Shown here one piece after another: positions 1 to 7,336 of a stretch of 30,389 nucleotides of DNA. The translations under genes were made by a program, and so were the position numbers. Source of the stretch: Candidatus Acetothermia bacterium (GTDB lineage Bacteria > Bipolaricaulota > Bipolaricaulia > RBG-16-55-9 > DRXL01). Each line of letters begins with the position of its first letter. Within the stretch, counting starts at the first letter, position 1. The DNA lies in contig JAPWVB010000004.1 of NCBI GenBank assembly GCA_028275205.1, positions 1 through 30,389 of the forward strand. The letters run 5' to 3'. The notes below the pieces were generated by a model. That model was given only the letters and a program-made list of their open reading frames with translations, did no database searches and was not told the DNA's origin.

Positions 1-1
1 C

Positions 2-898
2 CTGGTGCTCGATCTGTTCGAGGGCTTAGCCCTCTCCCTGGGGGAGCTCGAGGAGCACCTAGAGCTTCTTGCCGAAGGCGCCCAGGACCTCGCCGAGCAA
101 GGGGGCGTCTACCGCCCCGATGAAGTCCGCATCCTCCTCTTGCAGACCGAAGAGATCTTCAACAGTTTGCTCTTCTTCCTCGAGCAAGCCCTCCATATGA
201 TTGACTCTCTAGACGATGGGCTCGATGATCTCCAAGGAGAGCTCGATGCTCTGAAGGACGAGAAGCTGTTGTCGGCTTCAGCCCACAAGCGGGCCACCCG
301 CGCCTTAACCCAAGCCCAACAGATTGTCTTATGGGGGAAGCTCCACCCCCCGCTGAGCGATTTGCGGAATCTGAGCGACGACGGGACTGATGAAGATTGT
401 GTGACCGTCCCCTTCGGCGAACCGAATATGGACGCTGACGTGCACGATTGTCTTGAAGCTGCTAAGGACTCCCTCAATGATGGGGACTACGAAGCCCTCG
501 TGGATCACGTCCAAGCGGCGGTGAGCAAGCTCGACCCGCTGTGGGAGCGGCTCACCCAGGTCTTCCGCGGCGCGAGCTGGCGGCGCGGCCCCGTGCCCGA
601 GCTGCTCACGCAACTGAAGCGCATTGATCGTGAGCTGGTCGCGGCGCTCAAGCGCCAGTTGCGCCGTCCCCGCCCCCTGAGTGCTTCCCTCCTCCCTGCT
701 CAGGGGCTTTCAGGGGAGCTGACGCTCTTTGACCTGCAAGGGCGCCCGCTCGCTGCCCTGCCCTGCCACGCTGCCCCTCAGGCGTGCTTGCAGGCCCTGC
801 CTATGCCCCTCGCCCCCGGCGTCTATATCGCCGTCCTCACCGAACAGACGCCCCAGGGCCAGCTGCGCCGCTCCTTGCACAAGATTATTCTGCGCTAG
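2..898 (+). CDS. Secreted-type protein with C-terminal sorting-like domain, 5' partial
   Basis: The reading frame is open to the left edge, so the gene probably starts upstream of the window; the GTG at position 5 is only the first possible start inside it. The visible part is acidic and helical-looking, rich in Leu, Glu and Asp, with no family I recognise. It changes near residue 225 to a C-terminal domain with the motif LTLFDLQGRPL, then PGVYIAVLTE, and ends LHKIILR. The same pattern ends seven other proteins in this window and resembles type IX secretion type A sorting domains or FlgD-like Ig domains. A helical, possibly coiled-coil, surface protein is an inference. No signal peptide can be judged because the N-terminus is missing. 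The function is unknown. Confidence 0.75.
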   Translation: MVLDLFEGLALSLGELEEHLELLAEGAQDLAEQGGVYRPDEVRILLLQTEEIFNSLLFFLEQALHMIDSLDDGLDDLQGELDALKDEKLLSASAHKRATRALTQAQQIVLWGKLHPPLSDLRNLSDDGTDEDCVTVPFGEPNMDADVHDCLEAAKDSLNDGDYEALVDHVQAAVSKLDPLWERLTQVFRGASWRRGPVPELLTQLKRIDRELVAALKRQLRRPRPLSASLLPAQGLSGELTLFDLQGRPLAALPCHAAPQACLQALPMPLAPGVYIAVLTEQTPQGQLRRSLHKIILR

Positions 899-901
899 GA
901 C

Positions 902-943
902 GTAACGCGCGTTACATCTTCGCGCCCGTGCATTCATTATAAT
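902..943 (+). promoter_or_regulatory. Promoter with CRP/FNR-type palindrome (site 1)
   Basis: A perfect 14-bp palindrome GTAACGCGCGTTAC lies at 902-915 and a consensus TATAAT -10 box at 938-943. The expected -35 hexamer, CATCTT at 915-920, is poor, and the palindrome abuts it. The palindrome centre would be near -41.5 from a start at about 950, which is the class II activator position. The same arrangement recurs at 7728, 15303 and 17856. The identity of the regulator is inference. Confidence 0.65.
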
Positions 944-978
944 GGGGATTACAGAGAGCGACACAGAGGAGGTGTGCG

Positions 979-1752
979 ATGATCAAGCGTTTTTTTGGAG
1001 CGAGTATGCTGGTGGGGGTGCTGGTGGCCCTCGGGGTGCTCCCGGCGCTGGCCCAGCCCGTCGAGTTTGGGGTCATCAACATTAAGAAGGCCCAGCTGGT
1101 CTTCCTGCGCAACGCGGTGCTCGTGGACATCTCAGGGTGCTTTGTTTTAGGGGAAAACTCGAATGGCATTGACCCGACGACCGGGGAGAACCCAGCGCTC
1201 CATTTCTCGCTGGGGGTAGGAACCCAGATCATCTCGAAGAACATCCAGACGGCTTCTTTCAAAGTGATCACTGATGGTGATAACAACGTAGTGGGCTACA
1301 CGACGGGGCTGACGTTCGGCTCGGGCACCCCGGGCGGGGTGCGCGTGCGGCTGCGCGAAGTGCAGGGTATTGAACGCCCCAGAAGCCAAGACCCATGCAA
1401 GCGAGTAGGGACCTTCTGGCGGTTCGAGATCCGCGGGAGCGTCAGCCAAGCGAGCCGCCAGTTCCGCCAGACTTTTCAGTTGACCATCGGCGATGACACC
1501 TCGGGTGCGATCGAGGTGCAGGTGGCGGTGCGGCTGCGGCGAGCAGCCCGTGGGACAAGCGTAGTCCCGCGCCCGGTGCAAGCTCTCGAAGTCTTCGATC
1601 TGCAGGGGCGGCGCGTCCCCCTGGCTCCGTCCCCAGGAGAGCTTGGGTATAGAAGATCGCTGCCCCCAGGCGTCTACCTCGTCGTGCTCACCGAGCTCTC
1701 TCCCGATGGCCAGCTGCACCGCCGCGTCCAGAAGATAGTCATCCGGCGGTAG
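979..1752 (+). CDS. Secreted protein of unknown function with C-terminal sorting-like domain
   Basis: This is a 257-residue protein with a clear signal peptide: basic MIKRFFG, a hydrophobic core, and probable cleavage after ALA near residue 25. The middle part is beta-rich and contains two cysteines; I cannot assign it to a family. Residues from about 200 form the shared C-terminal domain: LEVFDLQGRRV, then PPGVYLVVLTE, then VQKIVIRR at the end. The ATG follows AGAGGAGG at good spacing. It is the first gene after the CRP-type promoter at 902-943. The subtilase gene follows after only 36 bp with no hairpin between, so the two are probably cotranscribed. It could be a surface adhesin or an accessory factor for the protease; neither can be decided from sequence. 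Confidence 0.85.
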   Translation: MIKRFFGASMLVGVLVALGVLPALAQPVEFGVINIKKAQLVFLRNAVLVDISGCFVLGENSNGIDPTTGENPALHFSLGVGTQIISKNIQTASFKVITDGDNNVVGYTTGLTFGSGTPGGVRVRLREVQGIERPRSQDPCKRVGTFWRFEIRGSVSQASRQFRQTFQLTIGDDTSGAIEVQVAVRLRRAARGTSVVPRPVQALEVFDLQGRRVPLAPSPGELGYRRSLPPGVYLVVLTELSPDGQLHRRVQKIVIRR

Positions 1753-1788
1753 GGAACAAAAAGTAAAAAATTAGAGTAGGAGGTTGGC

Positions 1789-4584
1789 ATGCCTAAGGGG
1801 AGGAAGCTGCTGTGGTCTGTTGTGATAGCCCTAATCTCTCTGAGCAGTGCTGGTGGTCTTCCTGCTGCGCCTCAACCGGCTTCCCCCCAGTACGTTGAAG
1901 GGGAGCTCCTCGTGCGGTTTAAGCCCGGCACCGGTGTGAGCGCTATGAGCGCAGCCCATAGCGCCCTGGGGGCTACCCCCCGCAGGGCCTTCCAGATCGT
2001 GAGTCAGCTCTATTTGGTCCAGTTGCCCCCGGGAGTATCCGTCAAGGATGCCCTCAGCCTCTATCGTCAGAACAAGGACGTGCTCTATGCCGAGCCCAAC
2101 TTCATTGTGAAGGCTGCAGCGACCTTCCCCGGCGATCCGCTCTTTGGGGAGCTGTGGGGGTTGCATAATACCGGGCAACTGGGAGGCACCCAAGACGCCG
2201 ACATCGACGCGCCGGAGGCCTGGGACATCACCACGGGGAGCAGCCAGGTGGTCATCGCAGTCATCGACACGGGGATCGATTACACCCACCAGGACCTCGC
2301 GGCCAACATGTGGCAGAACGCAGATTGCGACAAGGACGGCATGGATGACGACGGCAATGGCTATATTGACGATTGCTACGGCATCGACACCCTCAACGGG
2401 GATTCGGACCCCCTCGATGACAATGGGCACGGGACTCACGTGGCGGGGACCATCGGCGCGGTGGGCAACAACGCGCTAGGGGTCGTCGGGGTCACGTGGA
2501 ACGTCCGCTTGATGGCCTGCAAGTTCTTGGACGCGTTTGGCTTCGGCACCCTGGAGGGAGCCCTGGCGTGCTTAGAGTACGTGCAGATTATGAAAGATCG
2601 CGGGGTCAACATCATTGCCACCAACAACAGTTGGGGTGGCTTTGGGTTTTCCCAAGCGTTGTATGACGCGATCGCTGTCCATCTGAGCCGCGGGATCCTG
2701 TTCATCGCCGCGGCGGGCAATGGGAGCGCCGACCATGACCAAGACCCACAGTTCTTCACCCCCTCGGGGTACTATCTGCCCAATATTATCGCCGTGGCCG
2801 CTACCAATAGATATGACGCGCTCGCGTGGTTCTCCGATTACGGCCGGAGAACTGTCCATCTTGGTGCCCCAGGCGAGGAGGTCCTGAGTACCTTCCTCGG
2901 CAACGACTACGCGACGTTGAGTGGCACCTCGATGGCCGCGCCCCATGTGGCTGGGGTGGCAGCCCTGCTGAAAGCTCAGGACCCCGCGCGGGACTGGCGC
3001 GCTATTAAGAATCTGATCTTAGCCGGTGGCGACCCCACCCTGAAAGAGACCATCACGGGGCGGCGGCTCAATGCCTTCGGGGCGCTCACCTGCACCAATG
3101 CGCTCGTACGGCAGCGGCTCCGCCCCACTCAAGATGAGATGGTCGCAGCCGTGGGAGCCCCGGTCACCCTCGCGGTGCTCCACATCAATTGCGCCCATCC
3201 CAACGGGAATGTCACCGTCGTCGTCTCTCCCGGGGGCGAGTCCGTGCTCCTGCAAGATGATGGGCAAGGGTTCGATCAGGTGGCCGGAGATGGGATCTAT
3301 TCAGGCCAGTGGACCCCGCACGTGGGAGGTCTCTATACCCTGGAGTTCCCCGATGGCGACAGGGTGACAGTGCGAGTCTTGAACAATTATAGCCAGCGCT
3401 ACGCTGCCTTCCAGTGGCGAGAGACCTCTGGGGCCGTCGGGCTCAATCTCGGCGATGACGATGTGGCCCTCATCCCCTTGCCCTTCCCTGTGCCCTTTGG
3501 GGACTTTGGCAACTTCGAGCAACTCTTTGTGAGCAGCAACGGGCACCTCAGCTTCACCGACTACTCGTGGGAATATCTCAATCCCACGCTCCCTGTACCG
3601 TTCCCTCAGACAGTGGTCGCACCGTTCTGGGATGATCTTGTCCCCATGTACAAGAGCTCCCTGCGCAACGTCTTCGTCGCTGTGCTCGGCACACCTCCTC
3701 ACCGCGAACTGGTGATCGAATGGCGCAACGTCTCGCATCTGGAGTGTCCGGACAAATTTGCCCAGACCGTGAGCTTCCAGGTGGTCTTCTTTGAGGGGCG
3801 CAGTGACATTCTCTTTCAGTATCGGGACACGGTCTTCGGGAGAGATTGTGCCCTGGCCAATCAAGGCGGCTCAGCTACCATCGGCGTCCAGGTCCATCCG
3901 ACGATGGCCGCGCTGTTCAGCTTCAACAGCCCCACAGTGCCCAACAAGACTGCCCTGCTCTGGACCACGCCTGCCGCCGCAGGATGCCCCCAGACGAAGG
4001 CGACCTCCTCTCCGGACCAGGTCCGCTATTCCAGAGCCAATCAGATCGTCACTCTTACTCTGAAGGTCAGCAACGGCGGGAAGGCCGCGGTGCGGCTCCT
4101 GGCGGTGGACCCCCAGCCCGATGAGCCGTTCACTATCGTGAAGGCCATCCCGAAACTGCCCTTGACCATCCCCCCGAGAAGCTCGCGCGTCCTGACTCTG
4201 TACACACGCGGCCCAGCGACCGGTCCGTTCCCGGTGATCGCCACCAGCCCATATTTCACGCTGACGCTCGACTGCGGCACGCTCACGACCGCCAGCGATC
4301 GGCTCGTGCCGCTGGAGTTCGAGCGCCTGCAGACTGAGGCCTTCCCCGGGTATCTCCGAGTGGAGGCCCGCGGTGTGGGCATCGAGTTTGTGCAGGTGCA
4401 GCTCTTTGCTCTGGACGGGCGTACCGTGATCGCTCAAACGAGCAAGGAGACGGCAGTGACCGTCCCGTTGGTGAACGGGCGTGGGCAGCGCTTGGCCAAG
4501 GGCGTCTATCTGTATGTCGTAACGCTCTATGGGCGAGACGGCTCAGTCTGGCGCAGTGAAGTGAGAAAGCTCGTTGTGAAGTAG
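1789..4584 (+). CDS. Subtilisin-like serine protease (S8) with C-terminal sorting-like domain
   Basis: This is a 931-residue secreted endopeptidase. A signal peptide spans about residues 1-28. A fervidolysin-like propeptide follows, from YVEGELLVRFKPG to about residue 115. The S8 catalytic domain covers about 130-430, with Asp160 in VIAVIDTGID, His214 in NGHGTHVAGT, oxyanion Asn311 in AAAGNGS and Ser381 in SGTSMAAPHVAG, so the triad is intact. An Asp-rich insertion at about 179-200 is a likely calcium site. Downstream come a beta-sandwich of the choice-of-anchor kind (about 450-530), a nidogen-like stretch (about 545-730), an Ig-like region, and a C-terminal domain ending VRKLVVK. RBS AGGAGG precedes the ATG. 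The last 34 codons or so nearly match, at DNA level, those of the metalloprotease gene ending at 14890. Confidence 0.95.
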   Translation: MPKGRKLLWSVVIALISLSSAGGLPAAPQPASPQYVEGELLVRFKPGTGVSAMSAAHSALGATPRRAFQIVSQLYLVQLPPGVSVKDALSLYRQNKDVLYAEPNFIVKAAATFPGDPLFGELWGLHNTGQLGGTQDADIDAPEAWDITTGSSQVVIAVIDTGIDYTHQDLAANMWQNADCDKDGMDDDGNGYIDDCYGIDTLNGDSDPLDDNGHGTHVAGTIGAVGNNALGVVGVTWNVRLMACKFLDAFGFGTLEGALACLEYVQIMKDRGVNIIATNNSWGGFGFSQALYDAIAVHLSRGILFIAAAGNGSADHDQDPQFFTPSGYYLPNIIAVAATNRYDALAWFSDYGRRTVHLGAPGEEVLSTFLGNDYATLSGTSMAAPHVAGVAALLKAQDPARDWRAIKNLILAGGDPTLKETITGRRLNAFGALTCTNALVRQRLRPTQDEMVAAVGAPVTLAVLHINCAHPNGNVTVVVSPGGESVLLQDDGQGFDQVAGDGIYSGQWTPHVGGLYTLEFPDGDRVTVRVLNNYSQRYAAFQWRETSGAVGLNLGDDDVALIPLPFPVPFGDFGNFEQLFVSSNGHLSFTDYSWEYLNPTLPVPFPQTVVAPFWDDLVPMYKSSLRNVFVAVLGTPPHRELVIEWRNVSHLECPDKFAQTVSFQVVFFEGRSDILFQYRDTVFGRDCALANQGGSATIGVQVHPTMAALFSFNSPTVPNKTALLWTTPAAAGCPQTKATSSPDQVRYSRANQIVTLTLKVSNGGKAAVRLLAVDPQPDEPFTIVKAIPKLPLTIPPRSSRVLTLYTRGPATGPFPVIATSPYFTLTLDCGTLTTASDRLVPLEFERLQTEAFPGYLRVEARGVGIEFVQVQLFALDGRTVIAQTSKETAVTVPLVNGRGQRLAKGVYLYVVTLYGRDGSVWRSEVRKLVVK

Positions 4585-4758
4585 AATCACGGAAGGCACG
4601 GAAACACCCACGGAAGGCACAGAAGCCAAGCGTCGCACGCGGCGCGTGGGCTTCGCCTTCGCCAGCCGAAGGCTGGCGAAGATGCACAGTCCAGACGGAG
4701 TCTGGTCCAGGCGAAGCCTGGGCCTTCCGTGGCGCTCTTCTGTGGGCTCGGTGATTCC
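4584..4758. repeat. Palindromic CACGGAAGG-family repeat, copy A (full length)
   Basis: The element runs from GAATCACGGAAGG to CGGTGATTC, so its ends are inverted copies of each other. Inside is a GAAGCC...GGGCTTC core at about 4623-4653 shared with copies D and E. Three consecutive perfect stem-loops follow, each with a three-base loop: 4657-4681, 4691-4705 and 4707-4721. The first base is the last base of the preceding stop codon. I see no ORF of its own and no transposase, so a MITE- or REP-like non-autonomous element is the best description. It could also terminate transcription. Confidence 0.8.
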
Positions 4759-4761
4759 GGC

Positions 4762-4790
4762 TTGACCGCTAAGGGTGGGCAGGGTAGCAT
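4762..4790 (+). promoter_or_regulatory. Promoter of first Uma2 gene
   Basis: TTGACC (4762-4767) and TAGCAT (4785-4790) are separated by 17 bp, and the predicted transcription start is about 13 bp before the GTG start at 4810. The other Uma2 gene has the same -10 box and spacing at 20281-20309. Confidence 0.55.
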
Positions 4791-4809
4791 AGGGTCAGGG
4801 TGATCGCCC

Positions 4810-5379
4810 GTGGCGACCAAAGCCCAGATTAAGTTTACGTATGAAGACTACAAGAGCCTGCCCTACCTGGAGCGCCAGCGCTATGAGCTCCTCGAAGGAG
4901 AGTTGATCCCGATGACACCTTCGCCGGGGGAACCCCATCAACATCAACGCACTGTAGCCAATTTGGGGTTTCACCTCCAGATGTTCGTTCGTCACCACCG
5001 GCTCGGCTCCGTCTATTATGCTCCCTTGGACGTAGTGTTGGGGGAGCCGGGGGAGGAGCAGGTCGTCCAGCCCGATATTCTCTTCATCTCCCAGCGGCGG
5101 CGCCGGATCATTCGTGACGAAGAGATTCGTGGGGCGCCCGATCTGGTGGTGGAGGTGATCTCGGCGTCTACGAGGGAGCGGGATCGGGTTTTCAAGCGCC
5201 GTCTCTACGCCAAGTATGGGGTGAAGGAGTATTGGATTGTTGACCCTGAGGCGAAGACGATTGAGGTGTTGACGCTGGGGGAGCGGGGGTATGAGCGGGC
5301 GGGGGTGTACACGGAGGGGGAGGTGCTGCGATCGCCGTTGCTAGCGGGGTTGCAGATCCCTCTGGATGAGGTCTTTTGA
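4810..5379 (+). CDS. Uma2 family endonuclease-like protein (copy 1)
   Basis: This 189-residue protein belongs to the Uma2 (DUF820) family, a PD-(D/E)xK nuclease-like group that is often multicopy and of unclear cellular role. Recognisable parts are the N-terminal Y-E-D-Y-K and Y-E-L-L-E-G-E segments, VQPDILFIS, and GAPDLVVEVIS followed by R...K.R.YAKYGVKEYWIVDP, which contains the usual acidic and lysine positions. GTG is chosen as start because the paralogue at 20327 has ATG at exactly the aligned position. The first 28 or so residues of the two proteins are almost identical. The gene lies between repeat copies A and B, and its stop codon overlaps the first bases of copy B. Confidence 0.88.
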   Translation: MATKAQIKFTYEDYKSLPYLERQRYELLEGELIPMTPSPGEPHQHQRTVANLGFHLQMFVRHHRLGSVYYAPLDVVLGEPGEEQVVQPDILFISQRRRRIIRDEEIRGAPDLVVEVISASTRERDRVFKRRLYAKYGVKEYWIVDPEAKTIEVLTLGERGYERAGVYTEGEVLRSPLLAGLQIPLDEVF

Positions 5380-5468
5380 ATCACGGAAGGCACGGAAACA
5401 CCCACGGAAGGCACGGAAGACAGCTCGTTCCGTGCCTTCCGTGGCCCTTTCTGTGTCCTCCGTGATTC
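5378..5468. repeat. Palindromic CACGGAAGG-family repeat, copy B
   Basis: This shorter copy begins GAATCACGGAAGGCACGG and ends CTCCGTGATTC. The left and right arms are near-perfect inverted repeats of about 40 bases, so it folds into one long hairpin. The TGA stop of the Uma2 gene spans its left edge, and the hicA stop lies 13 bp beyond its right edge. It probably also serves as a bidirectional terminator between these convergent genes. Confidence 0.8.
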
Positions 5469-5480
5469 GCCAGTTGAGGA

Positions 5481-5732
5481 TCACATCAGATCGAGCAAGT
5501 CTTCTACCGTCAATCCGTGACGCTCCGCGATCTCCTTCAGAAGCTCATCCCGCAAGTCTGGATGCAGAGTCTTGCCCTTGTGCACCGGCACGGTGATGTT
5601 GTGCTCCCTCCCAGAGATGACCTTGCGCAGCTTACGGTGGCTCCCGCCCTTCTTGCCCACGAGGTGATACCCTAAACGCTCCAGCAGCCTAACAATTTGC
5701 TCACCGCGTAGTTGAGGCCGCTTGCGGGACAT
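5481..5732 (-). CDS. hicA: HicA-like mRNA interferase toxin
   Basis: This 83-residue protein matches the HicA (YcfA-like) toxin family, which cleaves mRNA through a double-stranded-RNA-binding-like fold with one catalytic histidine. The key motif is visible as GGSHRKL with His32, preceded by LLERLGY and followed by ITVPVHKGKTLHPDLRDELLKEI. Length is normal for the family and the gene looks intact. The start lies inside the 3' end of the upstream antitoxin gene (32-base overlap), as expected for a translationally coupled hicBA operon in the antitoxin-first order. Confidence 0.9.
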   Translation of the reverse strand: MSRKRPQLRGEQIVRLLERLGYHLVGKKGGSHRKLRKVISGREHNITVPVHKGKTLHPDLRDELLKEIAERHGLTVEDLLDLM

Positions 5733-5910
5733 GGCTCTCGATCACTACCTGGATGGCCACAGGCTGGTGCTCGTAGTGGACGGCGACGGCCTCTTGAATG
5801 TTGGCCCACAGCTCATCGAGGGTCTCCCCTTGGGTGTAGATGGATTCTTCTACACCGCGAGCCCACCAGCCCTGTGGAGTCCATCGCGCGATCATGGTGA
5901 CCTTGTGCAT
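5701..5910 (-). CDS. hicB: HicB-like antitoxin
   Basis: This partly degenerate RNase-H-like HicB domain reads KVTMIARWTPQGWWARGVEE, then TQGETLDELWANIQEAV, the usual strand-helix pattern that neutralises HicA. I chose the ATG at 5910 (69 residues) over the one at 5931 because a promoter at 5920-5948 predicts a transcription start close to 5913, which excludes the upstream ATG. It would then be nearly leaderless. No separate DNA-binding domain is evident, so autoregulation cannot be asserted. It precedes and overlaps hicA. Confidence 0.82.
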   Translation of the reverse strand: MHKVTMIARWTPQGWWARGVEESIYTQGETLDELWANIQEAVAVHYEHQPVAIQVVIESHVPQAASTTR

Positions 5911-5919
5911 AGCGTGTAT

Positions 5920-5948
5920 ATTATCTCTCATGGTCAGTGAGCCAGCAA
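5920..5948 (-). promoter_or_regulatory. Promoter of hicBA
   Basis: On the minus strand TTGCTG (5948-5943) and GATAAT (5925-5920) are 17 bp apart. The predicted start is about 3 bp before the hicB ATG at 5910. Confidence 0.45.
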
Positions 5949-5982
5949 ATGAGGGAGCGATCCCTCGGGGATTTGGGTTTTT

Positions 5983-6031
5983 GCATTACGGAAGGCGCGG
6001 AAGACGGCTCGTTCGGTGGGCTCTGTGATTC
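5983..6031. repeat. Palindromic CACGGAAGG-family repeat, copy C (short, degenerate)
   Basis: GCATTACGGAAGGCGCGGAAG at the left and CTCTGTGATTCGAGG at the right are diverged family ends with most of the middle missing. Its right end abuts the point where the toxin fragment at 5986-6123 loses similarity to its family. Confidence 0.65.
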
Positions 6032-6123
6032 GAGGGGTGGCACCCCACTATCGTATCCTTCTCCTGCTTTCTGAGGTCCTTCTTGACGGCGGTTGCGAAC
6101 TTGAGCTGATACTTAGTCGGCAA
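5986..6123 (-). pseudogene. RelE/ParE-like toxin, truncated after about 25 codons by repeat C
   Basis: Starting at a TTG that overlaps the antitoxin stop codon, the frame reads LPTKYQLKFATAVKKDLRK, typical of the first strand and helix of RelE/ParE toxins. After about 25 residues it runs into repeat C and stops at 5986. A normal toxin has about 85-100 residues including C-terminal catalytic or gyrase-binding residues, all absent here. I infer a toxin gene cut short by repeat insertion or recombination. The match is short, so the family name is a moderate-confidence call. Confidence 0.55.
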
Positions 6124-6310
6124 AGAGCTCCTCTTGGGAGAGGGTCTTCCCTTGTTGGAGTTCTGCTTTGGCTATGCGCCATCGCCTCTTGAGCTGCGCT
6201 TTGAGTCGAGAGTTGAGCATGATCTCCAGGGTTTCCAGTTTGGCGGGGGTCAGCTTGGCTAGGGCTTTGGCTAATTCCGACAAATCCATCTCGACTTCTA
6301 CCTTGGGCAT
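6113..6310 (-). CDS. Small antitoxin-like protein
   Basis: This 65-residue, highly charged, mostly helical protein (MPKVEVEMDLSELAKAL...) ends KTLSQEELFAD. The ATG has RBS GAGGTGA and a good promoter (6331-6360). Size, composition and the overlapping 3' toxin fragment fit the antitoxin of a type II pair, but there is no clear DNA-binding motif and I do not recognise a named family. With the toxin truncated it would be an orphan antitoxin, possibly kept as an anti-addiction factor or simply not yet lost. Confidence 0.7.
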   Translation of the reverse strand: MPKVEVEMDLSELAKALAKLTPAKLETLEIMLNSRLKAQLKRRWRIAKAELQQGKTLSQEELFAD

Positions 6311-6330
6311 GGCTTGTCACCTCTTTTGTA

Positions 6331-6360
6331 AGTATAGTATGAGTGCCGCCTGATGTGCAA
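6331..6360 (-). promoter_or_regulatory. Promoter of antitoxin-like gene
   Basis: On the minus strand TTGCAC (6360-6355), an 18-bp spacer and TATACT (6336-6331) precede the ATG at 6310 with room for its RBS. Confidence 0.6.
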
Positions 6361-6367
6361 GTCTTCG

Positions 6368-6497
6368 GCCCCTCCCCCTCTTGAGGGGAGGGGCAGGGGG
6401 AGAGGTCTTGCATCATGGAAGGCACGGAACACCCACAGAGACCACGGAAGCTAAGCGTCGCACGCGGCGCGTGGGCTTCATCTTCGCCAGATTCGAG
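6368..6497. repeat. C/G-tract palindrome plus CACGGAAGG-family repeat, copy D
   Basis: CCCCTCCCC followed by GGGGAGGGG (about 6370-6393) forms a short hairpin. After it, GAGGTCTTGCATCATGGAAGG starts copy D, which keeps the left arm and the GAAGC-to-GCTTC core also seen in copies A and E and ends near GATTCGAGGGG, as copy C does. The right arm is mostly missing. No gene is seen in it. Confidence 0.7.
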
Positions 6498-6504
6498 GGG
6501 ATAG

Positions 6505-6533
6505 TTGCCGGGCATCGTCGCGCGTGCTATACT
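6505..6533 (+). promoter_or_regulatory. Promoter of vapBC-like pair
   Basis: TTGCCG (6505-6510), a 17-bp spacer and TATACT (6528-6533) precede an ACGGAGGA ribosome binding site and the ATG at 6553. It starts 8 bp after repeat D. Confidence 0.65.
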
Positions 6534-6552
6534 CTCACACGGAGGAATCTCT

Positions 6553-6738
6553 ATGAAGCACTCACCGGTCAGCCCGCTGGCGGATCTTGAAGATCAAGAG
6601 CTGTGGCAGAGCGAGCTAGGGCAGTATATCCAACACGAGGCCGATGATACTATCTCAGTTGAGGAAATCCGCTGTGCTCTTGCAGTCATCCCGGAATCGC
6701 TCGCGATGGCAATCCACCAGGAGCGCGACGCACGCTAA
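6553..6738 (+). CDS. VapB-like antitoxin
   Basis: This 61-residue acidic protein ends ISVEEIRCALAVIPESLAMAIHQERDAR, the sort of toxin-wrapping tail found in antitoxins paired with PIN-domain toxins. The ATG at 6553 is preferred over an upstream one at 6505 because that codon lies in the -35 region, and because GGAGGA at 6541-6546 fits this start. The toxin gene begins 3 bp after its stop. No obvious AbrB or ribbon-helix-helix motif is visible near the N-terminus, so the subfamily is uncertain. Confidence 0.75.
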   Translation: MKHSPVSPLADLEDQELWQSELGQYIQHEADDTISVEEIRCALAVIPESLAMAIHQERDAR

Positions 6739-6741
6739 AAG

Positions 6742-7200
6742 ATGCCCCAGTGCTTTCTTGATACCAGTGCACTCGTCAAATACTACCATAACGAACTGGG
6801 CAGTGCGCATGTCATTGCTCTTATAGACGATCCGGCCAATACTATCTGGATCTCACGCCTCAGCTTAATCGAGATGCACTCAGCCGTGGCTCGTCAGGTA
6901 CGCGAGGGACGGTTGCCTGCCCTAAGCTTTCATCAATGGCGTCGGCGATTCTTTGCTGATGTGCGTTCCCGCAAGTTTCGCATAGTACGCGCCATGTCCA
7001 GCCAGGAGCGAGAAGCCATGCGTTTGCTTGTCCGCTATGGCACGGTGATCCCTTTGCGAACGCTCGACGCGATGCAACTGGCTGTGGCGCTGTGGTTACG
7101 CGATCGCGGGCACTTGGATCAGTTTGTCTGCGCGGATGCGTGGCTTTGCGAAGCTGCTCAGCGAGAGGGCTTGGCAGTGCTGAATCCCGAGCGGTTCTGA
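6742..7200 (+). CDS. vapC: PIN-domain (VapC-like) ribonuclease toxin
   Basis: This 152-residue PIN domain contains all four expected acidic positions: Asp7 in FLDTSALVK, Glu44 in SLIEMHSA, Asp109 in LRTLDAMQLAVAL and Asp132 in FVCADAWLCEAA. VapC toxins use these to bind magnesium and cut specific RNAs, often tRNA. The gene is full length and directly follows the antitoxin with a 3-bp gap, indicating a coupled operon. It sits between repeat copies D and E, like the other toxin genes of this island. The targeted RNA cannot be predicted. Confidence 0.92.
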   Translation: MPQCFLDTSALVKYYHNELGSAHVIALIDDPANTIWISRLSLIEMHSAVARQVREGRLPALSFHQWRRRFFADVRSRKFRIVRAMSSQEREAMRLLVRYGTVIPLRTLDAMQLAVALWLRDRGHLDQFVCADAWLCEAAQREGLAVLNPERF

Positions 7201-7212
7201 AGAGCTAGACTG

Positions 7213-7296
7213 AAGAGGTCTTTTGCATCACGGAAAGCACGGAAACACCCACAGAGATCACGGAAGCCAAGCGTCGCACGCGGCGCGTGGGCTTCA
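7213..7296. repeat. CACGGAAGG-family repeat, copy E (left half)
   Basis: This copy runs from GAGGTCTTTTGCATCACGG through the GAAGCC...GGGCTTC core and then stops. Its first bases also match the 3' coding end of the Uma2 gene upstream of copy B (GAGGTCTTTTG). The matching right half is found at 7674-7718, beyond two small genes. Confidence 0.75.
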
Positions 7297-7301
7297 CCCG
7301 C

Positions 7302-7330
7302 TTGCACAGGCTGCTCCTCTTGCGTAGACT
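7302..7330 (+). promoter_or_regulatory. Promoter of small membrane gene pair
   Basis: TTGCAC (7302-7307), 17 bp, TAGACT (7325-7330). The predicted transcription start coincides with the ATG at 7337, so the mRNA would be leaderless; no ribosome binding site is present. Confidence 0.55.
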
Positions 7331-7336
7331 AAAACC

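Noticed and set aside
5366..5596. ORFs formed inside the CACGGAAGG repeats (also 4283-4687 and 6048-6515 on the minus strand)
   Set aside because: They consist largely of translated repeat and change sequence with repeat length; no coding evidence.
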